This document shows, in pieces, positions 56,718 to 64,000 of a stretch of DNA of 64,000 nt; within the stretch, counting starts at the first letter, position 1, and every line of letters begins with the position of its first letter. Source of the stretch: Lysobacter sp. GX 14042. Its GTDB lineage: Bacteria > Pseudomonadota > Gammaproteobacteria > Xanthomonadales > Xanthomonadaceae. The stretch lies in assembly GCF_021390425.1 (NCBI RefSeq), contig NZ_JAJUWY010000006.1, forward strand, positions 1 through 64,000, given 5' to 3'. The notes beneath the pieces are model-generated. The model saw only the letters and a program-made list of their open reading frames with translations. It was not told where the DNA came from and did not search any database. The position numbers and the translations under genes are program-made.

Positions 56718-59700
56718 ATGCAGCACAAGCGTTTGCGCAAGAGCGTACTGAGCCTGGCCACGGGCCTGTGCCTGGCGGCCATGGTGCCGGCGGTTTACGC
56801 ACAGAGCGCCACCGGCTCGGTAGCCGGTCGCGCCACCAGTGGCGACCAGATCATCGTCACCCGCACGAGCACCGGGCTGACCCGGAGCGCGACGGTGGAC
56901 GCGGATGGCAGCTACCGCCTCGGCCAGCTGCCGGTGGGCGACTACCAACTGCAGACCATCCGCAACGGCCAGCCGGTGGGCGCGCCGGTGACCGTCAACG
57001 TGTCCCTGGGTGGCACCACCACGGTCAACCTCGGCAGTGAAGGCGGGATCGCCGACCTGGCCACGGTGAGCGTGGTCGGCTCGCGCGTGGTGAATCGCGT
57101 GGACGTGCATTCGACGGAGTCGGCCACCAACATCAGGCGCGAGGAACTGACGCGCTTGCCGGTGGACCAGAGCCTGGGTTCCGTCGCGCTGCTGGCGCCG
57201 GGCGTGGTGTCTTCGGGCGCCAGCTTCGGCGGCCTCAGCTTTGGAGGCTCGTCGGTGGCCGAGAACGTCGCCTACATCAACGGCCTCAACGTGACCGACC
57301 CCTACCGCCGCCAAGGCTTCTCGTCGGTTCCGTTCGCCTTCTACGAGGAGTTCCAGGTCAAGACCGGCGGCTATTCGGCGGAGTTCGGGCGCAGTACCGG
57401 TGGCGTCATCAATGCGGTGACGCGTTCCGGAGGCAACGAGTTCCACGCCGGTGCGGAAATCACGATCGAGCCGTCGGCCTTGACATCCTCGCCCGACGAC
57501 CACTTCCACAGCGACGGCACCATCGACGAACGCGACCGCAGGAGCCGCGACGACAGCTCGTTCTACAAGACCAACGTCTGGGCATCCGGCGCCATCCTGC
57601 AGGACAAGCTGTTCTTCTTCGCCATGTACGAGCTGCGCGACAGCAATCCCAGGGACATCGACACCACCGAGGCGTGGTACACCAACAGCAACAACGATTT
57701 CTGGGGCGCCAAGCTCGATTGGCGGATCACCGACGACCACCTGCTGGAGCTGCTCGCCTTCTCCGACAAGGCCGAGTCGGACACCACCAAATACGATTAC
57801 GACTGGGACAGCGCCACGCGCGGCAACAGCACCGGCCAGAGCTATGACGGCTCTGGCGGCGACAACTGGTCGCTCACGTACACGGGCCACTTCAGCGACA
57901 GCTTTACCGCCAAGGCCATGTATGGCGTGAACGAGCGCAGTGCGACCTCCGGCAGTCCCTGGGACGCGGACTGCAGCATCGTGGGCCGCTCCTCGAGCTA
58001 CACCGAGATCTTCGGCGAGAAGACCCAGCAGGAAGGCTGCCATCCGAGCAACAGCAGCATCAGCAGCCGGTACGACAAGCGCGAGGCGGCGCGCCTTGAT
58101 TTCGAGTGGACGCTCGGCGACCACCTGTTGCGTTTCGGCGTGGACCAGGAGGTGATGGATTCCAACAGCTCCAGGGTGTATCCGGGCGACGGCGTGAGCT
58201 ACACCGCGATCGGCATCGCAGCCGACGAGGACGATCGCCAGCTTCCCAACGGCGCCTCCATTCCCGACGGCGTGACCGCCTACATCGACGCCCGCCACTA
58301 CATCACCGGTGCCCCGGTCTCGACCGAGGCGCAGGCGATCTACATCGAAGACAGCTGGAGCGTGACTCCGAACGTGCTGCTGAACCTCGGCGTCCGCGCC
58401 GACAAGTTCCACAACAAGCTCGCTTCCGGCGCGACCTTCGCCAAGGCCGACTTCGGCGACATGATCGCCCCGCGCCTGGGCTTCAGCTGGGACGTGAAGG
58501 GCGACGGCACGACCAAGGTGTTCGGCAACGCGGGCCGTTACTACACTCCGCTCACCAACAAGCTCACCGACTATTTCGGCGGCGGCAGCACGGATGAGCA
58601 CAGCTATTACGTGCTCGATGGCTGGACCGAGAACATCGATCCGATCACCGGCAACACCTACCTCATGCCGAACCTCGGTGCGCAGATCGGCCCGGTCAAC
58701 ACCGAGGGCAATGTTCCCGCACCCGATGACGTCCGCACCGCGGTCGACCGTGACCTGAAGCAGGTCTTCCAGGACGAGTTCATCCTCGGCTTCCAGCAGG
58801 CCATCAACCAGGAGTGGTCGTACGGGGTCAACGCGACCTACCGGGAAATGACCCGCGCGGTGGAAGATGCGCGCATCAACCATGTCGAAGGCTGCGCGTG
58901 GTACTCGGGCGACTGGCCCATCATCAACCCGGGTGAAAGCACCACCCTGTGGTGCCCGGACACCAATGACTGGGTCGAGTTCGATTCCTCCAAGGACGGC
59001 TACGAGGCGCTCGGCAGTGGCGCGGTGATGGGGTACAAGAAGCCCAAGCGCACCTACAAGGCGGTGGAGTTCCAGCTCGACCGCGCCTGGGACGACAAGT
59101 GGGCCTTCAACGCCAGCTACATCTGGTCCAAGTCCGAGGGCAACATCGAGGGCCCGGTGAACTCGGATACCGGCTACAACGACACCAACCTGGTGCAGTA
59201 CTACGACCACCCGGCGGTCAACGAGCGCTTCGGCCCGACGTTCAACGACTTCCGCCATCAGATCAAGCTGCGCGGCAGCTTCAAGTTGAACGAGATGTGG
59301 AGCTTCGGCGCCACGGCGTCCGCGCGCTCCGGTGGCCCGATCACCGCGTTCGGCGTGCGCTGGCCCAACGACGACCGCAGTGCCGGCGGACCCGGCGAGT
59401 TCAGCGGCGGCGGCTCCGGCTGGCTGTGCGTGGCGAACTGCTCCGACTGGGAAACGCGGGAGCTGGTCTACTCGGAGCGTGGCGCGTTCGGCCGCATGCC
59501 GTGGGTCACCAACATTGGTGCCAACGTGACCTGGACGTTGCCGGTCGAGGGCATCGACCTGAAGGCGCGCCTGTCGGTGTACAACCTGTTGAACAAGCAG
59601 ACCGCCGTCAACGTGCATTCCCGGTACGAAAGCACGCCCGGCAACATGATGCCGTACTTCGGGGAAGCCACCGGCTGGCAGTCGCCGCGCTACACGCAGC

Positions 59701-59723
59701 TGGTGGTGACGTACAACTTCTGA
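56718..59723 (+). CDS. TonB-dependent receptor, Oar-like with carboxypeptidase-regulatory N-terminal domain
   Basis: This is a 1001-residue outer-membrane receptor. Signal peptide (SLATGLCLAAMVPAVYAQ); residues about 30-115 form a carboxypeptidase-regulatory-like beta domain (ATSGDQIIVTRTSTGLTRSATVDADGSYRLGQLPVGDYQL); then the plug (LPVDQSLGSVALLAPGVV, VAYINGLNVTDPYRRQ, FQVKTGGYSAEFGRSTGGVINAVTRSGGN) and a barrel to the C-terminal Phe (YTQLVVTYNF). This is the Oar/OmpA-related class common in Xanthomonadaceae. The ligand is unknown; peptides or glycans are frequent for the class. It stands alone on the plus strand between minus-strand liuD and liuC, with its own promoter and terminator. Confidence 0.92.
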   Translation: MQHKRLRKSVLSLATGLCLAAMVPAVYAQSATGSVAGRATSGDQIIVTRTSTGLTRSATVDADGSYRLGQLPVGDYQLQTIRNGQPVGAPVTVNVSLGGTTTVNLGSEGGIADLATVSVVGSRVVNRVDVHSTESATNIRREELTRLPVDQSLGSVALLAPGVVSSGASFGGLSFGGSSVAENVAYINGLNVTDPYRRQGFSSVPFAFYEEFQVKTGGYSAEFGRSTGGVINAVTRSGGNEFHAGAEITIEPSALTSSPDDHFHSDGTIDERDRRSRDDSSFYKTNVWASGAILQDKLFFFAMYELRDSNPRDIDTTEAWYTNSNNDFWGAKLDWRITDDHLLELLAFSDKAESDTTKYDYDWDSATRGNSTGQSYDGSGGDNWSLTYTGHFSDSFTAKAMYGVNERSATSGSPWDADCSIVGRSSSYTEIFGEKTQQEGCHPSNSSISSRYDKREAARLDFEWTLGDHLLRFGVDQEVMDSNSSRVYPGDGVSYTAIGIAADEDDRQLPNGASIPDGVTAYIDARHYITGAPVSTEAQAIYIEDSWSVTPNVLLNLGVRADKFHNKLASGATFAKADFGDMIAPRLGFSWDVKGDGTTKVFGNAGRYYTPLTNKLTDYFGGGSTDEHSYYVLDGWTENIDPITGNTYLMPNLGAQIGPVNTEGNVPAPDDVRTAVDRDLKQVFQDEFILGFQQAINQEWSYGVNATYREMTRAVEDARINHVEGCAWYSGDWPIINPGESTTLWCPDTNDWVEFDSSKDGYEALGSGAVMGYKKPKRTYKAVEFQLDRAWDDKWAFNASYIWSKSEGNIEGPVNSDTGYNDTNLVQYYDHPAVNERFGPTFNDFRHQIKLRGSFKLNEMWSFGATASARSGGPITAFGVRWPNDDRSAGGPGEFSGGGSGWLCVANCSDWETRELVYSERGAFGRMPWVTNIGANVTWTLPVEGIDLKARLSVYNLLNKQTAVNVHSRYESTPGNMMPYFGEATGWQSPRYTQLVVTYNF

Positions 59724-59768
59724 GGAACGAGGGAAGAGGAACGAGGAACGAGTGGGGCTCGTTCCTTT
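59722..59768. repeat. GGAACGAGG repeat with hairpin after the receptor gene
   Basis: GAGGAACGAGG, GAGGAACGAGGAACGAG follow the receptor stop. The sub-element AGGAACGAG-TGGGG-CTCGTTCCT (59744-59766) is a perfect 9-bp hairpin. Same family as 23761-23800, 25012-25050 and 62609-62640. Confidence 0.7.
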
Positions 59769-59782
59769 CCACCGGAGAATGG

Positions 59783-59812
59783 GAGGCCCGCGGAAGCGGG
59801 CCTCTTTCTTTT
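59783..59812 (+). terminator. terminator of the TonB-dependent receptor gene
   Basis: The stem GAGGCCCGC/GCGGGCCTC (59783-59791 and 59796-59804) with loop GGAA is followed by TTTCTTTT. Confidence 0.88.
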
Positions 59813-59820
59813 CCGGCCGC

Positions 59821-60603
59821 TCAGCCCGCCCAGGCGGGCTTGCGCTTGTCGAGGAAGGCGGTGAGGCCTTCCTGGCCTTCGCTGGAAACGCGCAGGCGGG
59901 CGATCAGGGCGGCGTTGTCGGCGTCGTGGCGGTCGCGGTCGGCGTGGGAGACCACCTGGCGCACCAGCGCCTTGGCTGTCGCCGAGGCGTGCGGTCCGGC
60001 CTTGAGCAGCAGCCCCGCCTGGCGCTGGATCGCCTCGTCCAGGGCGTCGGGTTCGACCACCTCGTGCAGCAGGCCCATCCGCTCGGCCTGGTCGGCGTCG
60101 AAGATCTCCGCGGTGGCGAACCAGCGCCGCGCCTGGCGGGCACCGATGGCCTCGATCACGTAGGGCGAGATCACCGCCGGCAGCAGCCCGAGCCTGCTCT
60201 CGGTCAGGCCGAACTTCGCGCCGCGTGCGCCGATGGCGATGTCGCAGCAGGCGACCAGGCCGACGCCGCCGCCGAAGGCCGCGCCATGGACCCGGGCGAT
60301 GGTCGGCTTGGGAAGCTCATCCAGCACGCGCATCAGGCGGGCGAGGGCGAGCGAGTCGTCGCGGTTCTCCGCCTCGCTGGCGGCGGCCATGCCGCGCATC
60401 CAGTTGAGGTCGGCGCCGGCGGAAAACGAGGCGCCTTCGCCCTCGATCACCACGGCCCGGATCTCCGGATCCCGGGCGATCGCATCCAGTGCCCCGGTCA
60501 GTGCCGCGATCAGGGTCGCATCGAAGGCGTTGTGGATCTCCGGCCGGTTCAGGCGCAGGCGGGCGACGGGCCCTTCCCGCAGGTTGAGCAGGGGGTGGGA
60601 CAT
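59821..60603 (-). CDS. liuC: enoyl-CoA hydratase, probable methylglutaconyl-CoA hydratase
   Basis: This 260-residue crotonase-fold enzyme has NRPEIHNAFDATLIAAL, GEGASFSAGADLNWMRGM (oxyanion hole), RVHGAAFGGGVGLVACCDIAIG and ESRLGLLPAVISPYVIEAIG with the catalytic Glu. The position among liuE, liuD and liuB supports 3-methylglutaconyl-CoA hydration to HMG-CoA. It starts at ATG 60603, divergent from the FTR1 gene, sharing about 100 bases that contain a Fur box. Confidence 0.88.
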   Translation of the reverse strand: MSHPLLNLREGPVARLRLNRPEIHNAFDATLIAALTGALDAIARDPEIRAVVIEGEGASFSAGADLNWMRGMAAASEAENRDDSLALARLMRVLDELPKPTIARVHGAAFGGGVGLVACCDIAIGARGAKFGLTESRLGLLPAVISPYVIEAIGARQARRWFATAEIFDADQAERMGLLHEVVEPDALDEAIQRQAGLLLKAGPHASATAKALVRQVVSHADRDRHDADNAALIARLRVSSEGQEGLTAFLDKRKPAWAG

Positions 60604-60645
60604 GCGTTGACTCCTTGGAATGCACGGGAATCATATCGCCCCGGA

Positions 60646-60664
60646 AACGAGACTGATTCTCAAA
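60646..60664 (+). promoter_or_regulatory. Fur box upstream of the FTR1 permease gene
   Basis: AACGAGACTGATTCTCAAA matches the palindromic Fur consensus AATGAGAATCATTCTCATT at 14 of 19 positions, including both GAGA/TCTC half-site cores. It lies 40 bases before ATG 60704, where it should repress the iron permease when iron is plentiful. It is also only 43 bases upstream of the divergent liuC start. Confidence 0.7.
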
Positions 60665-60703
60665 GGCGGGGTAGACTTCGCGTTTTCGCCCGGACCACGT
60701 CCC

Positions 60704-62638
60704 ATGCCTTCCCTGATCCAGCGCTGCCTGTTCGCCCTCGTGCTGGCGATGGCCTCCTTCGCGGGCCATGCCGCCGTTTCCGACTCGCAGACGGCCTGGC
60801 GCCTGCTCGACTACATCGCCGTCGACTACCCCGAGGCGGTGGCCGATGGCGAGGTGGTCAACGAATTCGAGTACGCCGAGATGCTGGAGTTCTCGACCTC
60901 GGCCGGCGAGCTGATCAACGGACTGGAACCGACCCCGGCGCAGTCGCAGCTGCTCGAACAGGTGCATGGGCTGCAGGCGGCGATCGAGGGCAAGCGCCCG
61001 CCGGCCGAGGTCGGTGCCATGGCGCGCGGGGCGGCCGCGGCGCTGCTGGCGGCCTACCCGATGCCGCTGGCGCCGGCCAGCGCCCCCGACCTGGCCCGCG
61101 GCGCGCAGCTGTACCAGCAGCTGTGCGCAAGCTGCCATGGCGCCAGTGGCGGCGGCGACGGCCCGGCTTCGGTCGGCCTGGATCCGCCGGCGATCGACTT
61201 CACCGACGAGGACCGCGCCCGCGAGCGCAGCATCTTCGCCCTGTACCAGGTGATCGAGCAGGGCCTGGAAGGCACCTCGATGCTCAGCTACGCCAGCCTG
61301 CCGGAGGACGAGCGCTGGGCACTGTCGTTCCACATCGGCCAGTACGCGTTCCCGGAGGAGCTGGCCGCGCAGGGCCGCGCGTTGTGGGAGGACGATGCCG
61401 CGCTGCGTGCACAGTTCCCCGACCTCGCCGCGCTGACCCAGGTGACCCCGGCGGCGCTGGCCGCGCAGGTGGGCGAGGACGACGCGCGCGCGCTGACCGC
61501 CTTCCTGCGCCGCGATCCCGGCGCCGTGGATGCCGTGGCGGAGCCGGAAGGCGCGCTGGCGCTGGCACGCATGCGCGTGGCGGAGGTGGTCGCCGCATAC
61601 GGCGCCGGCGACAACAAGACCGCCCGCGACCTGGCGCTGTCGGCCTACCTGGACGGCTTCGAGCCGGTCGAGCCGGTGCTGGCCGCGCGCGATCGCCCCC
61701 TGATGCTGCAGATCGAGGCGGCGATGATCGAGCTGCGCACCGCAATCAGCCGCAGTGCCCCGCCGGCCGAGGTCAGCGAGCGTGCCACCGCGATCAACAC
61801 GCTGCTGGGCGAAGCCGAGGCCGCCCTGGCGCCGGGCCAGGCCAACGGCGTGTCCTCGTTCGTCGGCGCCTTCACCATCCTGCTGCGCGAAGGCCTGGAG
61901 GCACTGCTGATCGTCATCGCGATGATCGCCTTCCTGCGCAAGGCCGGGCGCACCGAGGCGATGCCCTACGTGCACGCCGGCTGGGCCGGTGCGCTGGTCG
62001 CCGGTGGTGCGACCTGGGCCGCCGCCACCTGGCTGATCAGCATCAGCGGGGCAAGCCGCGAACTGACCGAAGGCTTCGCCGCCCTGTTCGCCGCGGTGGT
62101 GCTGGTCTGGGTCGGTATCTGGATGCACGGCAAGAGCCAGGCGGGCGCCTGGCAGCGCTACATCAACGAAAGGCTCTCGCACGCGCTGTCGAAGGGCTCG
62201 ATGTGGTTCCTGTTCCTGCTGTCCTTCATCGTGGTCTACCGCGAAGCCTTCGAGACCGTGCTGTTCTACGCCGCCCTGTGGAGCCAGGGCGCGCATGGCG
62301 CGGTGATGGCCGGCGCCGCCGCAGCGGTGGTGGTGCTCGCCGTGATCGCCTGGGCGATGCTGCGCTGGTCGCGCAAACTGCCGTTCGGCACCTTCTTCGC
62401 GATCAGTTCGGCACTGCTGGCGATCCTGGCCGTGGTGCTGGCCGGAAAGGGCGTGGCCGCATTGCAGGAGGCCGGCTGGATGTCCCTGTCGCCGGTGGCG
62501 TTCCCGCGCATCGACCTGCTGGGCATCTCGCCGACGTGGGAGACGCTGGGCGCGCAGGTGTTGGTGATCGCCGTGTTGGCCATCGGCTTCATGGCCAACA
62601 AGGCGAGGAACGAGGGGAAAGGAACGAGGAACGGGTAA
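60704..62638 (+). CDS. cytochrome c-FTR1 fusion iron permease (EfeU-like)
   Basis: This is a 644-residue protein. Signal peptide (FALVLAMASFAGHA); a periplasmic helical segment; a class I cytochrome c domain with CASCH (Cys141, Cys144, His145) and a later Met candidate in TSMLSYASLP; then from about residue 385 an FTR1 iron permease with seven predicted membrane helices and the two REXXE-type iron motifs LLREGLEALLIV and VYREAFETVLFY. The fused heme domain could oxidise Fe2+ or pass electrons during uptake, replacing the copper oxidase of yeast FTR1/FET3. Its last residues (MANKARNEGKGTRNG) are encoded by a dispersed repeat. Fur-controlled (60646-60664). Confidence 0.93.
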   Translation: MPSLIQRCLFALVLAMASFAGHAAVSDSQTAWRLLDYIAVDYPEAVADGEVVNEFEYAEMLEFSTSAGELINGLEPTPAQSQLLEQVHGLQAAIEGKRPPAEVGAMARGAAAALLAAYPMPLAPASAPDLARGAQLYQQLCASCHGASGGGDGPASVGLDPPAIDFTDEDRARERSIFALYQVIEQGLEGTSMLSYASLPEDERWALSFHIGQYAFPEELAAQGRALWEDDAALRAQFPDLAALTQVTPAALAAQVGEDDARALTAFLRRDPGAVDAVAEPEGALALARMRVAEVVAAYGAGDNKTARDLALSAYLDGFEPVEPVLAARDRPLMLQIEAAMIELRTAISRSAPPAEVSERATAINTLLGEAEAALAPGQANGVSSFVGAFTILLREGLEALLIVIAMIAFLRKAGRTEAMPYVHAGWAGALVAGGATWAAATWLISISGASRELTEGFAALFAAVVLVWVGIWMHGKSQAGAWQRYINERLSHALSKGSMWFLFLLSFIVVYREAFETVLFYAALWSQGAHGAVMAGAAAAVVVLAVIAWAMLRWSRKLPFGTFFAISSALLAILAVVLAGKGVAALQEAGWMSLSPVAFPRIDLLGISPTWETLGAQVLVIAVLAIGFMANKARNEGKGTRNG

Positions 62639-62640
62639 GG
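62609..62640. repeat. GGAACGAGG repeat forming the end of the FTR1 gene
   Basis: GAGGAACGAGGGGAAAGGAAC and AACGAGGAACGGG overlap the last codons and stop of the FTR1 gene. It closely matches the copy just after the receptor gene stop at 59722. Confidence 0.7.
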
Positions 62641-62648
62641 GCGCGCTC

Positions 62649-62681
62649 CGCCATCATCCCCGCGCACGCGGGGAGCCATGG
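62649..62681. repeat. REP-like palindrome, left copy
   Basis: CATCCCCGCG-CA-CGCGGGGAG followed by CCATGG. It is the reverse orientation of the copy at 62869-62900 and of the same family as the argC-internal copy. Confidence 0.75.
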
Positions 62682-62727
62682 CCGCGGTGCACTTTCCAGG
62701 CGTGGCTCCGAAACCTGCGCCAACCGT

Positions 62728-62820
62728 GGAGCCGGCTGTCGTGGGGGACAGGCCGCCCGACTTCAAAAAGGGCCGAAGGCCCGTCAGGAGGGTGGCCTGT
62801 CCCCCACGACAGCCGGCTCC
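62728..62820. repeat. 27-bp perfect inverted repeat enclosing a terminator
   Basis: The 27 bases from GGAGCCGGCTGTCG (62728-62754) recur exactly as reverse complement at 62794-62820. The 39-base interior contains a minus-strand terminator hairpin. The arms could form a long stem in RNA or a cruciform in DNA. The whole is framed by oppositely oriented REP-like palindromes at 62649 and 62869. Confidence 0.85.
62765..62782 (-). terminator. terminator downstream of liuB
   Basis: On the minus strand GGGCC-TTC-GGCCC is followed by TTTTTG. It lies about 120 bases past the liuB stop and faces liuB transcription. Confidence 0.75.
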
Positions 62821-62868
62821 CCCCCGCGACGTACCCGAAGGACCACGGCCTACCCGGAAAAGCCTAAG

Positions 62869-62900
62869 TCCATGGATCCCCGCGTGCGCGGGGATGACGG
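62869..62900. repeat. REP-like palindrome, right copy
   Basis: TCCATGGAT then CCCCGCG-TG-CGCGGGG and ATGACGG. The flank TCCATGGAT and tail ATNACG are shared with the argC copy at 28443, differing mainly by a compensated base pair in the stem. Confidence 0.78.
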
Positions 62901-62904
62901 TGGG

Positions 62905-64000
62905 TTACATACGGAAGACGCCGAAGTTGGTGCGGTCCTCGATCGGGGCGTTGAGGCTGGCCGAGATTGCCAGCCCGAGTACGCGCCGCGTATCGGCGGG
63001 ATCGATGATGCCGTCGTCCCACATTCGCGCAGTCGCGTAGTACGGGTTGCCCTGGTCCTCGTACTGGTCGCGGATCGGGGCCTTGAACTGCTCTTCCTCG
63101 TCCGCGCTCCACTCGCCGCCCTTGGCCTCGATCGCGTCGCGGCGGACCGTGGCCAGCACGCTGGCGGCCTGCTCGCCGCCCATGACGCTGATGCGCGCGT
63201 TCGGCCACATCCACAGGAAGCGGCCGCCATAGGCGCGCCCGTTCATGGCGTAGTTGCCGGCACCGAAGCTGCCGCCGATCACCACGGTGAACTTGGGTAC
63301 GTGCGAGCAGGCCACCGCGGTGACCATCTTCGCGCCGTCCTTGGCGATGCCGGCCTGCTCGTACTTCTTGCCGACCATGAAGCCGGTGATGTTCTGCAGG
63401 AACACCAGCGGGATGCCGCGCTGGTTGCACAGCTCGATGAAGTGCGCGCCCTTGAGCGCGGACTCGGAGAACAGGATGCCGTTGTTGGCGACGATGCCCA
63501 CCGGGTAGCCGTGGACGTGGGCGAAGCCGCACACCAGGGTCTTGCCGTAGCGCGCCTTGAACTCCTGGAACTCGCTGCCGTCGACGATGCGCGCGATCAC
63601 CTCGCGGATGTCGAACGGGCGGCGCGGATCCTTTGGCACGATGCCGTACAGCTCCTCGGCCGGGTAGAGCGGCTCGCGCACCGGCATCGCGGCGACCGGC
63701 AGTTCCTTCCTGCGGTTGAAGTGGCCGGCGATGTCGCGGGCGATCTGCAGTGCGTGGTGGTCGTCCTCGGCGAAGTGGTCGGCGACGCCGGAGATCGAGG
63801 TGTGCACGTCGGCGCCACCGAGGGTCTCGGCATCGACCACCTCGCCGGTGGCGGCCTTCACCAGCGGCGGGCCGCCCAGGAAGATCGTGCCCTGTTCCTT
63901 GACGATCACCGACTCGTCGCACATCGCCGGCACGTAGGCGCCACCAGCGGTGCACGAACCCATGACCACGGCCACCTGCGGGATGTTCTCAGCGCTCATG
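62905..64000 (-). CDS. liuB: methylcrotonyl-CoA carboxylase carboxyltransferase beta subunit, partial
   Basis: The C-terminal about 365 residues of a carboxyltransferase; the N-terminus (about 170 residues in the family) lies beyond the window edge, and the ATG at 63999 is internal. The sequence [108 protein letters not shown] and [38 protein letters not shown] identify the MCC beta type. It ends TNFGVFRM with TAA at 62905. Partner of liuD. Confidence 0.94.
   Translation of the reverse strand, partial: MSAENIPQVAVVMGSCTAGGAYVPAMCDESVIVKEQGTIFLGGPPLVKAATGEVVDAETLGGADVHTSISGVADHFAEDDHHALQIARDIAGHFNRRKELPVAAMPVREPLYPAEELYGIVPKDPRRPFDIREVIARIVDGSEFQEFKARYGKTLVCGFAHVHGYPVGIVANNGILFSESALKGAHFIELCNQRGIPLVFLQNITGFMVGKKYEQAGIAKDGAKMVTAVACSHVPKFTVVIGGSFGAGNYAMNGRAYGGRFLWMWPNARISVMGGEQAASVLATVRRDAIEAKGGEWSADEEEQFKAPIRDQYEDQGNPYYATARMWDDGIIDPADTRRVLGLAISASLNAPIEDRTNFGVFRM

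Noticed and set aside
62649-62900. CRISPR-like palindromic repeats
   Set aside because: Only two divergent copies in opposite orientation are present, with no regular spacers and no cas genes; a REP-type element fits better.

Overview
The window is GC-rich chromosomal DNA from a gammaproteobacterium of the Xanthomonadaceae (Xanthomonas/Lysobacter/Luteimonas group). The main reason is the arginine cluster. It has an N-acetylornithine (not ornithine) carbamoyltransferase, an N-acetylcitrulline deacetylase and a fused NAG kinase/NAG synthase, in the order argF'-argG-argE-argAB-argC-argH-(prpD)-proB-proA, which is the Xanthomonas-type acetylated-citrulline route. A FimX-like degenerate GGDEF/EAL protein, a DksA that lacks most zinc-finger cysteines, and an Oar-like TonB receptor agree with this. 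Genus cannot be decided from the window.

Layout. 1-550: edge of a likely integrated element, with the first 51 codons of an MmeI-type DNA methyltransferase (running off the window) and a tRNA-Arg(CCT) cut at its anticodon loop. 0.6-9.5 kb: tRNA-Ala, RNase D, an FGE-domain lipoprotein, two M48 peptidases, PhaR, GluQ and FimX. 9.6-14.7 kb: EpmB divergent from EF-P, then a tight efp-mtaD-ubiG-gph-squalene/phytoene-synthase-like operon. 14.8-22.5 kb: a GGDEF membrane protein, yidD-pyrC-M23 peptidase, dksA, cysS-sufE and a small secreted protein. 22.5-34.1 kb: the arginine/proline supercluster, preceded by an arginine-rich short ORF plus terminator that looks like an attenuator. 34.0-35.7 kb: an AbiE toxin-antitoxin pair with a 17-bp perfect inverted-repeat operator, beside tRNA-Pro(CGG). 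35.9-40.8 kb: hisS overlapping an aromatic amino acid lyase, and a secreted metallophosphoesterase. 40.7-47.1 kb: one co-directional run of three transporters (NhaC, NSS and APC families) and mtnB-mtnD-mtnC of methionine salvage. 47.3-53.5 kb: a DUF2388/DUF4105-type pair, NUDIX, EfpL (YeiP), an SDR and a PAS-GGDEF-EAL protein. 53.5-64 kb: leucine catabolism genes liuE, liuD, liuC and liuB on the minus strand, interrupted by two plus-strand iron/uptake genes: an Oar-like receptor and a Fur-box-controlled cytochrome c-FTR1 permease.

How the genes work together. The arginine block makes arginine from glutamate by acetylated intermediates, and proBA branches off glutamate to proline. EF-P, its modifier EpmB and the paralogue EfpL all relieve ribosome stalling. 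mtnBDC returns methylthioadenosine-derived carbon and sulfur to methionine, and the linked transporters may import methionine. The liu genes convert leucine/isovalerate-derived methylcrotonyl-CoA to acetoacetate and acetyl-CoA.

Small-scale structure. Two dispersed repeat families, GGAACGAGG-type and a CCCGCGN2CGCGGG palindrome, sit at gene ends and in three places appear to be translated as C-terminal tails (argG, argC, the FTR1 gene). Several convergent pairs overlap tail to tail. The most promising undescribed element is the putative arginine attenuator at 22483-22726.
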